Shown here: piece by piece, positions 43,994 to 53,528 of the stretch
Layout of the letters: the number at the start of each line of letters is the position of its first letter
How positions within the stretch are numbered: position 1 is the first letter of the stretch
Assembly (NCBI GenBank): GCA_965659685.1
Contig: CBFHXB010000008.1
Span: 1-64,000 of the forward strand
Reading direction: 5' to 3'
DNA from: MGIIa-L3 sp11892u
GTDB lineage: Archaea > Thermoplasmatota > Poseidoniia > Poseidoniales > Poseidoniaceae
Length of the DNA stretch: 64,000 bases
The notes under the pieces: generated by a model
The model's database searches: none
Told to the model about the DNA's origin: nothing
Seen by the model: only the letters and a program-made list of their open reading frames with translations
Translations under genes and position numbers: made by a program

Positions 43994-45259
43994 ATGATGT
44001 CGGGGAGGAAGTCTGAGCCACCCCGACTCCCTGACGCGGCCGATGTCTTCGCACGCGGTGAAGCCCCTCCTCGTGCCTCTGGCCCCGGCCTCCTCCTGAC
44101 CGCTGACGGACAGCGCTATCGTGGCCTCCTCTTTGGTGCCAAGGGCATTGGCGAAGGGGAATTGGTCTTCACCACCGGCATGATGGGTTTCCAAGAGTCC
44201 CTGACCGATCCTTCGTTTGCAGGGCAAGTGTTGACCTTCACCTACCCGCTGATCGGAAATTACGGCGTGCACGCGAACCGTTCGGAATCTGGTCGTGTGT
44301 GGCCTCGCGGCGTGGTGGTCCGTCACGCGATGGAAGAGCCGGACCATCGAGACAGCATCGGCACCGTGGATGAACTTCTGCGGCACCACGGGGTTCCCGG
44401 CATCGAAGCCATCGACACACGGGCCATCACCCGTCACGTCCGGGAACTGGGTACGGTGCTGTGCGTGTTCGGTCCTGAATCCGAGGAAGTTGCACTTCAG
44501 GCTCGTCTTGCCGACTTGACCTCCCCGGAACTCGATGACTTGGTGGCGGAGGTCAGCGTGCGGGACATCGTTGCGCTGAATCCAGGCGCAACGGACGACC
44601 TCGGCCGTCCTCTCCCACGCCTCGCTGCGTTGGATTGTGGGGTCAAGAACAATATTCTGCGCCACCTATGCCTGCATTTCGAAGTGCTTTGGTGCCCCCC
44701 AGAAACGTCCCTTGACAACCTGCTGTCAACGCACAAGATCGACGCGCTCTTCTGCTCCAACGGCCCAGGTGACCCCGCACACCCGGGTCGAGCCAGCGAC
44801 GCACGCCGGACCCTTGCGGCCGCGGTCCAACACGGCCTTCCGGTCATGGGCATCTGCCTCGGCCACCAACTCATGGGACTCGCTTCGGGTTTGCGGACCT
44901 ACAAGATGCGTTATGGGCACCGTGGCGCCAACCAACCGGTGCTCGATTTGGTCGAACGGCGGGTGTGGATCACCTCCCAAAACCACGGGTTTGCTGTGGC
45001 TGATCCCGACGCGGGCATGTTGGCGGCCCACCCAAGCGGGGCGTGCAGTCCCGAGGAGCCGCCACAACACGATGCCGAAGTCGTCGTGCGGTACGTCAAC
45101 GCCAACGACCGGACGGTGGAGGGCCTCGACCTGGTCGGCCGCCCGGCCTTCACGGTCCAATTCCACCCCGAGGCCTGCCCCGGGCCGCACGATGCGGCAC
45201 CCCTGTTCACGCGCTTCCGCAGCATGGTGGATGCGCACCTCCACGGAGGTGAGGCGTGA
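43994..45259 (+). CDS. carA: Carbamoyl-phosphate synthase small subunit
   Basis: A 421-residue glutamine amidotransferase subunit that supplies ammonia for carbamoyl phosphate (pyrimidine and arginine synthesis). The N-terminal CPSase domain has TTGMMGFQESLTDPS. The class I amidotransferase has the nucleophile Cys288 in GICLGHQ and the His-Glu pair in QFHPEACPGPHD. The family's SQNHGFAV motif is also present. About 20 residues precede the conserved start. The stop overlaps the carB start. Confidence 0.96.
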   Translation: MMSGRKSEPPRLPDAADVFARGEAPPRASGPGLLLTADGQRYRGLLFGAKGIGEGELVFTTGMMGFQESLTDPSFAGQVLTFTYPLIGNYGVHANRSESGRVWPRGVVVRHAMEEPDHRDSIGTVDELLRHHGVPGIEAIDTRAITRHVRELGTVLCVFGPESEEVALQARLADLTSPELDDLVAEVSVRDIVALNPGATDDLGRPLPRLAALDCGVKNNILRHLCLHFEVLWCPPETSLDNLLSTHKIDALFCSNGPGDPAHPGRASDARRTLAAAVQHGLPVMGICLGHQLMGLASGLRTYKMRYGHRGANQPVLDLVERRVWITSQNHGFAVADPDAGMLAAHPSGACSPEEPPQHDAEVVVRYVNANDRTVEGLDLVGRPAFTVQFHPEACPGPHDAAPLFTRFRSMVDAHLHGGEA

Positions 45260-48200
45260 TGCCACGCCGTGAAGACCTCGAGACCATCATGGTGTTGGGC
45301 AGCGGTCCCATCAAAATTGGACAGGCCGCAGAATTCGATTTCTCCGGCTCTCAGGCCGTGCGTGCCTTGCGGGAAGACGGCTACAAGGTCATCTTGGTCA
45401 ATTCCAACCCTGCGACCATCCAGAACGACCCGGAAATGGCCGATGTGGTCTACATCGAGCCTCTCTTGACGGACACCGTTCGTGACATCCTCGAGGCCGA
45501 GCGACCCGATGCTCTTCTGGCTGGAATGGGCGGTCAGACCGCCCTCAACATCGCCAGTGAATTGGCCCACGACGGCTCCCTGGAGCGGCTTGGCGTCGAA
45601 CTGATCGGCAGCGACCTCGATGCCATCGACAAAGCCGAAGACCGCGAATTGTTCAACGAAGTCTGCACGTCGATCGGGCTTCCAATCTGCACGTCCGTGG
45701 CCTGCAATACAATGGAAGAAGTCCTTGCAGCAGCGGAGTTTTTGGGCAGTTGGCCCTTGTTGATTCGACCGGCGTTCACCCTTGGAGGCTTGGGCGGTGG
45801 GACCGCACGCGACGTCGGAGAACTCGTGGAAATCGCGACGCTTGGCTTGCGCAATTCCCGCATCAATCAGGTGCTCATCGAGGAGTCCATCCTCGGCTGG
45901 CAAGAACTCGAGTACGAAGTCATGCGCGACGAAGCGGACAACGCCACCATCGTCTGCACCATGGAGAACATCGATCCAATGGGCGTGCACACGGGTGAAT
46001 CCGTCGTCGTCGCCCCGCTCCAATCCTTCAGCGATGCGGACCATCAACTCCTGCGCGACCACGCCCTGAGGCTCATTCGGGCCCTGAACATCAAGGGCGG
46101 GTGCAACGTGCAATTTGCCTTCAACCAAGCCACGGGCGAAGTGCGCGTCATCGAAGTCAACCCTCGCGTGTCCCGCTCCTCTGCGTTGGCCTCGAAGACC
46201 ACGGGCTACCCCATCGCACGGATGGCCGCGAAGATCGCCGTGGGCTACACCCTCGACGAATTGCCCAACCCCATCACCGGGGAAGGCACCACGGCCGCCT
46301 TTGAGCCGACCCTCGATTACTGCGTGGTCAAGATCCCACGCTGGCCCTTCGACAAGTTCCGAACGGCGGACCGCACGCTCGGTACGAGCATGAAATCGAC
46401 CGGCGAAGTCATGGCCATTGGGCGTTGCTTCGAGGAGGCCTTCCTCAAAGCATGGGCCTCGCTTGAGCAAGGCACGGCCCATCCCCGCCCGCTGACGCGT
46501 GCCGATGAATCGGACGGTGAAGATCAGTTGGAGCGTGCTGAGGAGCCCCTGCCTGAGCACACCCTCATCGATTGGCTGACCGTGGCCACCGACCGCCGAA
46601 TGGGTGCCTTGTTGGAGGCCTTCCGCCGAGGCTGGTCCATCGAGCGGGTCCACGAACTGACACGAATGACGCGCTGGTTCCTTCACCGCTTCAAGCGGCT
46701 TGTGGACATGGAAGCAGAGATTCGAGCGCAAGGCGTCGCACCTGACCGACTCGACGCCGACGACATCCGTCGTTGGAAATCGCATGGTTTCACCGATGCT
46801 CACATCGCAGATGCCCTCGCAGGTTTCCCAGCAGCAGGCCCTTCTTCCCTGCCTGCAGGGCGCAATGAAGCCGCCGTAATGGCACGCCGCCACGCCCTGA
46901 AGATCCACCCTGTCTACCGCATGGTGGACTCCTGTGCCGCCGAATTTGCGGCTGCCACGCCGTACTACTACTCGACGTACGAACCGCTTGGTGATGCCGG
47001 CATTGACCTGTTGCCGGACCTCGATTCGCGGACGAAAGAACGCGTTGTTGCCATCGGTTCAGGGCCCATTCGCATTGGCCAAGGCATTGAATTCGACTAC
47101 GGATGCGTGCACGCCGTGAACGCCATCCGGGCGGCAGGAAAAGACGCGATTCTCATCAACAACAACCCGGAGACCGTGTCCACGGATTTCGACACCTCCG
47201 ACCGCCTTTACTTCGAGCCGCTCATCCTTGAGCACGTGGCTGAAGTGCTGCTACGTGAGCAGGCCCACGGCATCCTTCTGCAGTTTGGTGGCCAGACGGC
47301 GATCAACCTCGCCCTTCCGCTCGAGGAGCGTCGTCCGCTTCTCGCCGCCTCCGGGGCCGACGTGGGCATCCTCGGCACAAGTTGCGACGCGATTGACGAA
47401 GCCAGCGACCGTGAGCGCTTCGAGGCTTTCGCTTCACGTGTTGGCCTTCGGATGCCGCGAGGCGCGACGGGCACAACGCCTGACGACGTGCGAGAAGCGG
47501 TCGAGACCATCGGCTTCCCGGTGCTCATTCGCCCTTCGTACGTCTTGGGCGGACGTGGCATGGAGATCCTCAGCAACCAGACCCAACTCGATGCCTACCT
47601 GGCCGAGGCCTTCTTCGCGCCAGATCGCCCGCTTTTGGTCGACGAATACCTTGGCCACGCCACTGAGTTGGACGTGGATGCGGCCTGTGACGGCGAGGAG
47701 GTCTTGGTCGGGGCGATCATGGAACATCTGGAGGAGGCCGGTATTCACTCCGGAGACTCGACGTGTTTCATCCCGACGCAGAACGTTTCCGAGGACATCC
47801 TCGCCATGGTGAAGGAGCAAACCCGCACCATTGGGCTCGGTCTTGGCATCGTCGGCTGTTACAACATCCAGTTTGCCATTCAAGAAGAGACGCTCTACGT
47901 TCTCGAAGTCAACCCTCGCTCGTCGCGGACGGTGCCCTTTGTGGCCAAGTCCTCGGGTTTGCCGCTTGCGCGCATCGCTGCCAACGTGACCATCGGCATC
48001 CCGCTGTCCAAGCAGGACATTCCAAAGCGGGTCACTGGGCACGTGTGCGTGAAAGCCCCTGTGTTCCCCTTTATCAAGCTCCGAGGTCTCGACCCGGCGC
48101 CTGGTCCTGAAATGAAGAGCACCGGCGAGGTGTTTGGTTCAGACGAGAACCCAGCGATGGCCTACCTGAAGGCACGGTTGGCCACCGAAGTACCGGTCGC

Positions 48201-48603
48201 GAACGGCGGTGGCGTGTACCTGACGGTCCGTGACGAAGACAAGGAAGCCATCGTCGGCCTTGCCAAGGACCTCATCGACCTCGGCTACGACCTCTACGCC
48301 ACGCCGGGCACGGCCGACGTGATCCGGGCGGCCGAGTTGCAGGTGACCACGGTGTACCGCATTGCGGAGCCCCAACACCCGGACGCCCTCGACATCATGC
48401 GCGAGGGGCGCGTGCAGTTCATCGTCAACATTCCCACCGTCAGCGGCGGAGCCGTCCGTGACGGGAACATGATGCGCCGTCTTGCGGTGGAACTCAACAT
48501 TCCCTTCGTGACCACCCTCCGGGGCGCCACGATGGAAGTGGCCGCGATGGCGGTCCTCGCCGAAGGCGACCCCCGCCCACGCCGTTTGGAAGTGCACTAC
48601 TGA
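45259..48603 (+). CDS. carB: Carbamoyl-phosphate synthase large subunit
   Basis: A 1114-residue subunit with two ATP-grasp halves. The first begins IMVLGSGPIKIGQAAEFDFSG and the second VVAIGSGPIRIGQGIEFDY. Each half has its metal/ATP residues (NPRVSRSSAL and NPRSSRTVPF). An oligomerisation domain with an acidic insertion lies between them, and an MGS-like allosteric domain ends the chain. The subunit phosphorylates bicarbonate and carbamate. ATG 45259 shares a base with the carA stop (TGATG). The length is normal for the family plus about 40 residues. Confidence 0.97.
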   Translation: MPRREDLETIMVLGSGPIKIGQAAEFDFSGSQAVRALREDGYKVILVNSNPATIQNDPEMADVVYIEPLLTDTVRDILEAERPDALLAGMGGQTALNIASELAHDGSLERLGVELIGSDLDAIDKAEDRELFNEVCTSIGLPICTSVACNTMEEVLAAAEFLGSWPLLIRPAFTLGGLGGGTARDVGELVEIATLGLRNSRINQVLIEESILGWQELEYEVMRDEADNATIVCTMENIDPMGVHTGESVVVAPLQSFSDADHQLLRDHALRLIRALNIKGGCNVQFAFNQATGEVRVIEVNPRVSRSSALASKTTGYPIARMAAKIAVGYTLDELPNPITGEGTTAAFEPTLDYCVVKIPRWPFDKFRTADRTLGTSMKSTGEVMAIGRCFEEAFLKAWASLEQGTAHPRPLTRADESDGEDQLERAEEPLPEHTLIDWLTVATDRRMGALLEAFRRGWSIERVHELTRMTRWFLHRFKRLVDMEAEIRAQGVAPDRLDADDIRRWKSHGFTDAHIADALAGFPAAGPSSLPAGRNEAAVMARRHALKIHPVYRMVDSCAAEFAAATPYYYSTYEPLGDAGIDLLPDLDSRTKERVVAIGSGPIRIGQGIEFDYGCVHAVNAIRAAGKDAILINNNPETVSTDFDTSDRLYFEPLILEHVAEVLLREQAHGILLQFGGQTAINLALPLEERRPLLAASGADVGILGTSCDAIDEASDRERFEAFASRVGLRMPRGATGTTPDDVREAVETIGFPVLIRPSYVLGGRGMEILSNQTQLDAYLAEAFFAPDRPLLVDEYLGHATELDVDAACDGEEVLVGAIMEHLEEAGIHSGDSTCFIPTQNVSEDILAMVKEQTRTIGLGLGIVGCYNIQFAIQEETLYVLEVNPRSSRTVPFVAKSSGLPLARIAANVTIGIPLSKQDIPKRVTGHVCVKAPVFPFIKLRGLDPAPGPEMKSTGEVFGSDENPAMAYLKARLATEVPVANGGGVYLTVRDEDKEAIVGLAKDLIDLGYDLYATPGTADVIRAAELQVTTVYRIAEPQHPDALDIMREGRVQFIVNIPTVSGGAVRDGNMMRRLAVELNIPFVTTLRGATMEVAAMAVLAEGDPRPRRLEVHY

Positions 48604-48628
48604 GTCAGGAGCCGTTCTGGTTCGTGAT

Positions 48629-48639
48629 GCTCATAAATC
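48629..48639 (+). promoter_or_regulatory. TATA box before the zinc-ribbon gene
   Basis: GCTCATAAATC is centred 25 nt before ATG 48659, with no Shine-Dalgarno, so the transcript should be leaderless. Confidence 0.65.
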
Positions 48640-48658
48640 GCGACGCTCATCGTCGGGC

Positions 48659-49864
48659 ATGGCCGGCGTGTTTTGTCCCACATGCGAGTCGGTCGTGTCG
48701 GCCTCGGCCGCGTACTGCTTGGCGTGCGGCCACGACCTGACCGTTCAGGGCCCAATCACCTCCACAGGCCACGACCTCAACCAATTGAAGGAGGTCGTGC
48801 GGCTTCGTGAAGACCTCTCTATGGCGGAGAAGTTCGACATCATCGCCAAGGTCGAGGAAGGCGCGAACCCCATCCTGCTCGGCATTGCTGCGCCTGCAGA
48901 GGCTCCGGTGGAAGGAGAGGAAGGTGAGGGTGACGAAGCCGTTCCCGTTCAAACCTCCACCCTCGATGCTCCCGCAGACGGGTGGGGCCAATCGGCCGCT
49001 GCTCGTGCCGCAAGCGAAGCCGTTGCCCGTTCCTCTCGGGCGATGGGGATGGTCGAAGCCGGAACCATCGACCGGGATTCCGAGGCCTTCCGTGCGGCCA
49101 TGGACCGTGGTTTCGAAGCGGGCCGCCACCTCCACGCGGTCGCCTGTGGGGCACACGAAGGTGCAGATCCCGAAGCGATGCAAGACGTCGCTCAACTGAC
49201 GCCTCCCGAACGCAGCTTCTGCCCCAAGTGTGGCTCGGACATCAACAGTTTCACCACCCACCAGTGGACCAAATGGCGCGGCACGGCCGACGGCGTGTTG
49301 CTGCTGGAACTTGAAGCCGCCATGGAGGCTGCATTGGTGGAACTGGCTGCCCATTACGAGGACCGGTTGGAAGCGTCTGAATCGACCGACTCCGACGTTG
49401 ATGTCAAGGCGCTGCGGGCTGAAATCGAAGCGGAAATCCGGGCGGAGTTGCAGGCCGCTGAGCCGGCCTCTGAACAAAACGCCTCAGATGAATCAGCGGC
49501 AGAAACCACGGCCGAACCTGAGGAGAAAGAAGCCCCGAAGCCAGCGAAACCGAAGGCCAAGAGCGCGTCCAAACCCAAGAAGGGAGGCATGTTCGGCGCC
49601 AAGCGGCCAAAGATGACCTACGACGGTCCAGCCGGCGCCAAAGGCGAGTGGTTCCTCGAAAACGCCCTCGAGACGGTCTACGACCCTCATGGGACCGGGA
49701 AGACCCTCAAGCCCAGAAGCATCCTGGCGCGCTCTTCTGAAGGGAACGTGCGCGTTGCGGACGTCATTCACGCCTATGCCAAAGGCGGGCGAGACAAGGT
49801 GAGCGCCCTGGCGTGGACCAGCCCTCAAACGGAGTACCTCATCGAGGCCTTCGATGCCTGTTGA
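48659..49864 (+). CDS. Zinc-ribbon protein of unknown function
   Basis: A 401-residue soluble protein. The N-terminus has a zinc ribbon (CPTC and, 13 residues on, CLAC); a second half-site CPKCGSD lies near residue 188. The middle is acidic and the region around 240-320 is low-complexity, first Glu/Ala-rich, then Lys/Pro/Ala-rich. The last 80 residues look folded (KGEWFLENALETVYDPHG). No family is recognised. The gene has its own promoter and is convergent with lysS. The basic tract before the C-terminal domain might contact nucleic acid, which is speculative. Confidence 0.75.
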   Translation: MAGVFCPTCESVVSASAAYCLACGHDLTVQGPITSTGHDLNQLKEVVRLREDLSMAEKFDIIAKVEEGANPILLGIAAPAEAPVEGEEGEGDEAVPVQTSTLDAPADGWGQSAAARAASEAVARSSRAMGMVEAGTIDRDSEAFRAAMDRGFEAGRHLHAVACGAHEGADPEAMQDVAQLTPPERSFCPKCGSDINSFTTHQWTKWRGTADGVLLLELEAAMEAALVELAAHYEDRLEASESTDSDVDVKALRAEIEAEIRAELQAAEPASEQNASDESAAETTAEPEEKEAPKPAKPKAKSASKPKKGGMFGAKRPKMTYDGPAGAKGEWFLENALETVYDPHGTGKTLKPRSILARSSEGNVRVADVIHAYAKGGRDKVSALAWTSPQTEYLIEAFDAC

Positions 49865-51457
49865 TCATTCGCCACGCATCAAGCGGAGCACGCGCTCGGG
49901 TTGCATGGCCGCAAGGAGCGGTGCCAGCTTTGGCGCGACGTCAACCCCAAGCAGGAGCTCGTAGGTCAGGCGATAGGCGTCGCGGAGCGGGAGTTCCACC
50001 TCACGTGCGGCGTCTGGGACGTTCGAAGAAAGGTTCGCTTCGTTCCACCCTTCATGTTGGCTGTGCTCGAACTTTCGAATCAGCGCGAGGCGGAGGCCAT
50101 TTTCCTCCTCCGTGAGGCTTGCAAGCCGCTCGCTGTTCGGCTCCTCTCGGATGCCGACCCGCATTTCGTCGGGGAAATGATGGCTGGCGATCCACTGGCG
50201 CATTCGGTTCAGGCGAGCGTTGAATTCTCCCCGATCGACGCCTTCGTTCGGAATCATGTTCCAAACGTCCTCGTCGGAGGCTCGGATTTGAGCAAGCATG
50301 GCCAAGTGCCGGAAGGTCACGCCCACCGCACCGGGGCGAACGCTCCGCTCCTCGACCGAGGACAGCCTCGTCGCGGAGATGTCGTCCTCAATGGCCACCC
50401 GCTTGCGTCGGCTCAGTTCTTCATCGTCCAACTTTGCTTCAAGGTCGTGGCGCAGCCGGCGTTCGTAGGCATCGGCGAGGTTCACCAAGCCCATGCCGGT
50501 GTCGAATTCAATGGCCTTGGCCGGCTTGGTCGAGGCGATCAGGTAGCGAAGGATCTCGGGAGGGACGAGGCGAAGTGCTTCGATGGGTCCAACCGTGGTG
50601 CCAGCCGACGAAGACATGGCACCTTGGCCCCGAAGGCTGATCCATTCGTAGGTCAATCCTTCGGGAGGTTCAGATCCAAACAGCCGGCAAAGTTCAGCCC
50701 CGGTGTCGTAGGAACCCCCTGTGGTGCCGTGGTCCTTGCCAAAGGCTTCGCAGGTGACGTCGAGCCAGCACCACTTGGCCGGCCAATCCAGGCGCCAGGG
50801 TAACTTTCCTTCGCCCACGGTGTAGTCGCAGGAGCCGGTCCGTCCGTCTTCCGCGCGCCAGTGGACGTGGCTCTGGTCGAATCCGGTGACGGTAAGGCCG
50901 TCCATGCAGCCACGCTCGTCGACGGGCGAGTACGGCCACCAATCCTCGGCAAGTTCCCTGCCGGAGATGGTTTCGATGATCTCCCGGACACGTTCACGTT
51001 CGTTCAGAGCCGTGCGCACGTGTTCCACGAAGCGCCCCTCGGCGTAGGCTTCATGGTTATAGACAAGGCGAGGGCGGACCCCAAGCATGTCCAGGGCCTC
51101 TAAGAAAGGAGCGAGAAAATGGTCGGCGTAGGTGGTGCCCCCTTCGAAGGCGTTCAAGTCTGGCTTCCCGTCTGCGTCAGGAGGTGGAATGCGGAACAAT
51201 TGGACGCCGATGTATGCGCTGTACGCCTCGTCGAGGAAGCTGTACACCTTTCGCAGTGGATCTGCGCTGTCGATGATGAAGCACAGGTCGGCCGTGCCGC
51301 CCGCACGTCGGACGCCGCGAGCGATCATCTCGCCCGTCAACATCTCGCGCAAGTGGCCGATGTGAAATTCACCGCTTGGCGTGATGCCGGTGTTGATGAG
51401 GTGGTCGGGCCGTTGTTCAACGAGCCGCGCTCCGATGACGTCGGACCAGTGGACCAT
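49865..51457 (-). CDS. lysS: Lysyl-tRNA synthetase, class I
   Basis: A 530-residue class I LysRS, the form found in most archaea. The HIGH motif is HIGH in GEFHIGHLRE (about 31-40), and the KMSKS-equivalent is AMSSSAGTT. The C-terminal helical anticodon-binding domain ends in a short basic tail. It charges tRNA-Lys. GAGGTGAACAC precedes the ATG at 51457, and the gene follows the GfcR-like gene by 9 nt on the same strand, so the two form an operon. Confidence 0.96.
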   Translation of the reverse strand: MVHWSDVIGARLVEQRPDHLINTGITPSGEFHIGHLREMLTGEMIARGVRRAGGTADLCFIIDSADPLRKVYSFLDEAYSAYIGVQLFRIPPPDADGKPDLNAFEGGTTYADHFLAPFLEALDMLGVRPRLVYNHEAYAEGRFVEHVRTALNERERVREIIETISGRELAEDWWPYSPVDERGCMDGLTVTGFDQSHVHWRAEDGRTGSCDYTVGEGKLPWRLDWPAKWCWLDVTCEAFGKDHGTTGGSYDTGAELCRLFGSEPPEGLTYEWISLRGQGAMSSSAGTTVGPIEALRLVPPEILRYLIASTKPAKAIEFDTGMGLVNLADAYERRLRHDLEAKLDDEELSRRKRVAIEDDISATRLSSVEERSVRPGAVGVTFRHLAMLAQIRASDEDVWNMIPNEGVDRGEFNARLNRMRQWIASHHFPDEMRVGIREEPNSERLASLTEEENGLRLALIRKFEHSQHEGWNEANLSSNVPDAAREVELPLRDAYRLTYELLLGVDVAPKLAPLLAAMQPERVLRLMRGE

Positions 51458-51466
51458 GTGTTCACC

Positions 51467-52084
51467 TCAGACGGGAACGGCCCGGATGATGCCGCGGAGA
51501 GGGACGTTGTCGATCTCGTTCCGCATGGTTTTGTTGACGAGGACCACGGCGAGCACCGGGGTGCCGCCCGCATGACGAACGGCTTCGATGGTCCTTGACA
51601 TGGTGACGCCGGACGACAGCACGTCGTCGATGATGGCAACGCGCTTTCCGGACACGCGACCGTACTTGTCCGACAACGCCCCCTGTCCTGGGCCGCCCTC
51701 GATGTTTCGGAGGATGGCCACCTCAGCACCGAGGTTCTTGGCCGTCTCTTGGGCGAAGACGATGCCGTTGATGGAGATTCCAACCACCGTGTCGATGGGG
51801 TCGTGGCCGGTTTCTTCGGCGGTCACGTCCGCCATGATGTCGCCGATGGCTTCGATGCGCTCGGGCTTGACGCCGATGGTGCGCCATCCGATGCGGACGT
51901 CCGTCGGGGCCTCCCGTCCTTGATTGCCCGCCAGCAGCCACGAGACGGTGTCCTGCGAAAGCGAGAGTTCGTCCGCGATTTGCTGGGAGTTCAAACCCTC
52001 CGTGCGGAGGCGGGTGGCGATTTCCCGAAGTTCCTCGATGCTCATCGTCATGGGACTCGCTTCTTCCTGCTGCTCTTGTGCCAT
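51467..52084 (-). CDS. gfcR: GfcR-like regulator: HTH plus phosphoribosyltransferase-type domain
   Basis: A 205-residue protein. An N-terminal helix-turn-helix (about 15-50, SQQIADELSLSQDTVSWLL) is joined to an orotate phosphoribosyltransferase-like domain with the PRPP loop VAIIDDVLSSGVTMS. This architecture is that of GfcR, known in haloarchaea as a regulator of sugar catabolism; PyrE-like enzymes lacking the HTH are different. ATG 52084 gives the family-like start; the open frame upstream overlaps the divergent aIF2-beta gene. It forms an operon with lysS. Confidence 0.88.
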   Translation of the reverse strand: MAQEQQEEASPMTMSIEELREIATRLRTEGLNSQQIADELSLSQDTVSWLLAGNQGREAPTDVRIGWRTIGVKPERIEAIGDIMADVTAEETGHDPIDTVVGISINGIVFAQETAKNLGAEVAILRNIEGGPGQGALSDKYGRVSGKRVAIIDDVLSSGVTMSRTIEAVRHAGGTPVLAVVLVNKTMRNEIDNVPLRGIIRAVPV

Positions 52085-52149
52085 GAACCCTTCCTCAGGA
52101 AGCGCTCTGCGATGGACAGATTGAAAATGGGGGCGCCGGAGCCGATGCC

Positions 52150-52560
52150 ATGAGCGATTTTGAGTACGAAGGTTTGCTCGACCGGGCCCGGGAGAACATT
52201 CCTGAGGACATCTCGAACCGTCGGCGATGGCGTTTGCCTGAGCCACAAATCCTCATTGAGGGAAGCAACACCCTGTTTCAGAACTTCAACGCCGTCGTCG
52301 CGATGATGGACCGTGACGACAACCACGTCTACCAATTCATTCAGACCGAATTGGGAACATCGGCCTCGCGCGACGGTCCGCGTGTTCGCTTCAAGGGACG
52401 CATTCCACCGAAGCGCATTCGTCGAACCATCGTGAACTACGTGAACACGTACATCAAGTGCAACCAGTGCGGCGCCCCTGACACCCATTTCATCAAGGAA
52501 GATCGCACGACGTTGCTGAAGTGTCAGGCCTGCGGTGCCACGCGGCCGGTCAAACTCTGA
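52150..52560 (+). CDS. Translation initiation factor aIF2, beta subunit
   Basis: A 136-residue subunit of the aIF2 complex that brings initiator Met-tRNA to the small subunit. The alpha-beta core (RFKGRIPPKRIRRTIVNYVN) is followed by a zinc ribbon with CNQCGAPDTH and CQACGATR. It is divergent from gfcR over 65 nt and convergent with the PCD-like fusion gene. The length is as expected. Confidence 0.96.
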   Translation: MSDFEYEGLLDRARENIPEDISNRRRWRLPEPQILIEGSNTLFQNFNAVVAMMDRDDNHVYQFIQTELGTSASRDGPRVRFKGRIPPKRIRRTIVNYVNTYIKCNQCGAPDTHFIKEDRTTLLKCQACGATRPVKL

Positions 52561-53088
52561 TCAGCGCAGACGCTCTGCAAGGGCCGCAGCCTCTTCGACC
52601 TGGGTCGGCAAGGTCCACCACGTTGCTTCTGGATAAACGACGGCGCTGGGGCCTTCCTCGCAACGGTCCAAGCAACCGGATTTCTGGACGCGAATGCCTT
52701 CGAGACCCATCGCCTTTGCAGACCGCTTGAGGGCCATCATCAACTCCATCGAACCACGTCGCCCACACGACGGTCGTTGGGCCCCTTCGGCTCGCTCATG
52801 CGTGCAGACAAAGACGTGCTTGCGGAATCCTTCGGCGATGCCCTCCATCAAGGCGTTCACGCCTTCGGCAAGGGCGTGGTCCTTCTCGGTCACCGTATGG
52901 CCCGCGTCGTGGGTGGTGGTGCGAACGGTGAGGTGACCCCACCCGAAGCTGACGTCGGCGTGATGGTCCAACGTGTCGCACAAAGCCGCAATCCTTTGGG
53001 CGGCTTGTGCTGCTTTCGCCATGTCCTCAAAGGCCCATGCCCGCTCAAGAGCGCCGTCCACCTCGTCCCAGGTGGCCACGAGGCTCAC
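52561..53088 (-). CDS. Pterin-4a-carbinolamine dehydratase fused to a [2Fe-2S] thioredoxin-like domain
   Basis: A 175-residue fusion. Residues 1-80 are a PCD/DCoH domain: ALERAWAFEDMAKAAQ, DHHADVSFGWGHLTVRTTTH (catalytic His42-His43 and His60) and TEKDHALAEG. PCD dehydrates 4a-hydroxytetrahydropterins. Residues about 88-175 resemble thioredoxin-like [2Fe-2S] ferredoxins with Cys95, Cys108, Cys139 and Cys143 as the presumed ligands (KSGCLDRCEEGPSAVVYPE). GTG 53088 overlaps the stop of the upstream gene (GTGA), which fixes the start; the longer open frame is shadow. It is convergent with aIF2-beta, leaving no gap. Confidence 0.85.
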   Translation of the reverse strand: MSLVATWDEVDGALERAWAFEDMAKAAQAAQRIAALCDTLDHHADVSFGWGHLTVRTTTHDAGHTVTEKDHALAEGVNALMEGIAEGFRKHVFVCTHERAEGAQRPSCGRRGSMELMMALKRSAKAMGLEGIRVQKSGCLDRCEEGPSAVVYPEATWWTLPTQVEEAAALAERLR

Positions 53089-53528
53089 CCCCAAAGGTGG
53101 CCGTCGTCCTTGCCTTCCGCCTTGCGTTCTGCGGTCTCGTGAAGGGAGGACCGGCGTTTCTGATCGCGGCGCTCGAAGCGAAGGAGTTCCTCGTCGTCGA
53201 TGTACGCGGGGCGGGTGTGGGCCACCAAATCGATGCGGACCACGGCCTCTCGGGCGAGGTAGACGTGCCGTCCTTCGGGGGTCAAGACCTCGATGGACGT
53301 CGGCGTGCGGGACATCATGCGGCCACGAACCCAAGGGTCCTGCCCCTCGGGGATGGCACGGACGTCGAGCAAGACTTCCACGAAGTCGTCTCGGCGCAAA
53401 CCGTGACGGCGGTCGAAGAGGTCACCAGACGCGACACTGAGGTGAGCCTCGAGGTCGGGTGAGCCCAACTCTTTCCACAACGGTGTGGCCCAATCTGGGA
53501 GCGCGACGGTCGACTTCTTCTTGGCCAT
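53085..53528 (-). CDS. Hypothetical protein
   Basis: A 147-residue soluble protein with a basic start (MAKKKST), an acidic middle and a charged C-terminus rich in Arg, Glu and Lys. A predicted beta-rich stretch (TSIEVLTPEGRHVYLAREAVVRIDL, abbreviated here as residues about 80-105) could form a small barrel. No family is recognised. Its CAT-encoded start (53526-53528) overlaps the ATG of the divergent NOG1 gene. Its stop overlaps the start of the PCD-like fusion gene, so the two are co-translated. Confidence 0.7.
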   Translation of the reverse strand: MAKKKSTVALPDWATPLWKELGSPDLEAHLSVASGDLFDRRHGLRRDDFVEVLLDVRAIPEGQDPWVRGRMMSRTPTSIEVLTPEGRHVYLAREAVVRIDLVAHTRPAYIDDEELLRFERRDQKRRSSLHETAERKAEGKDDGHLWG

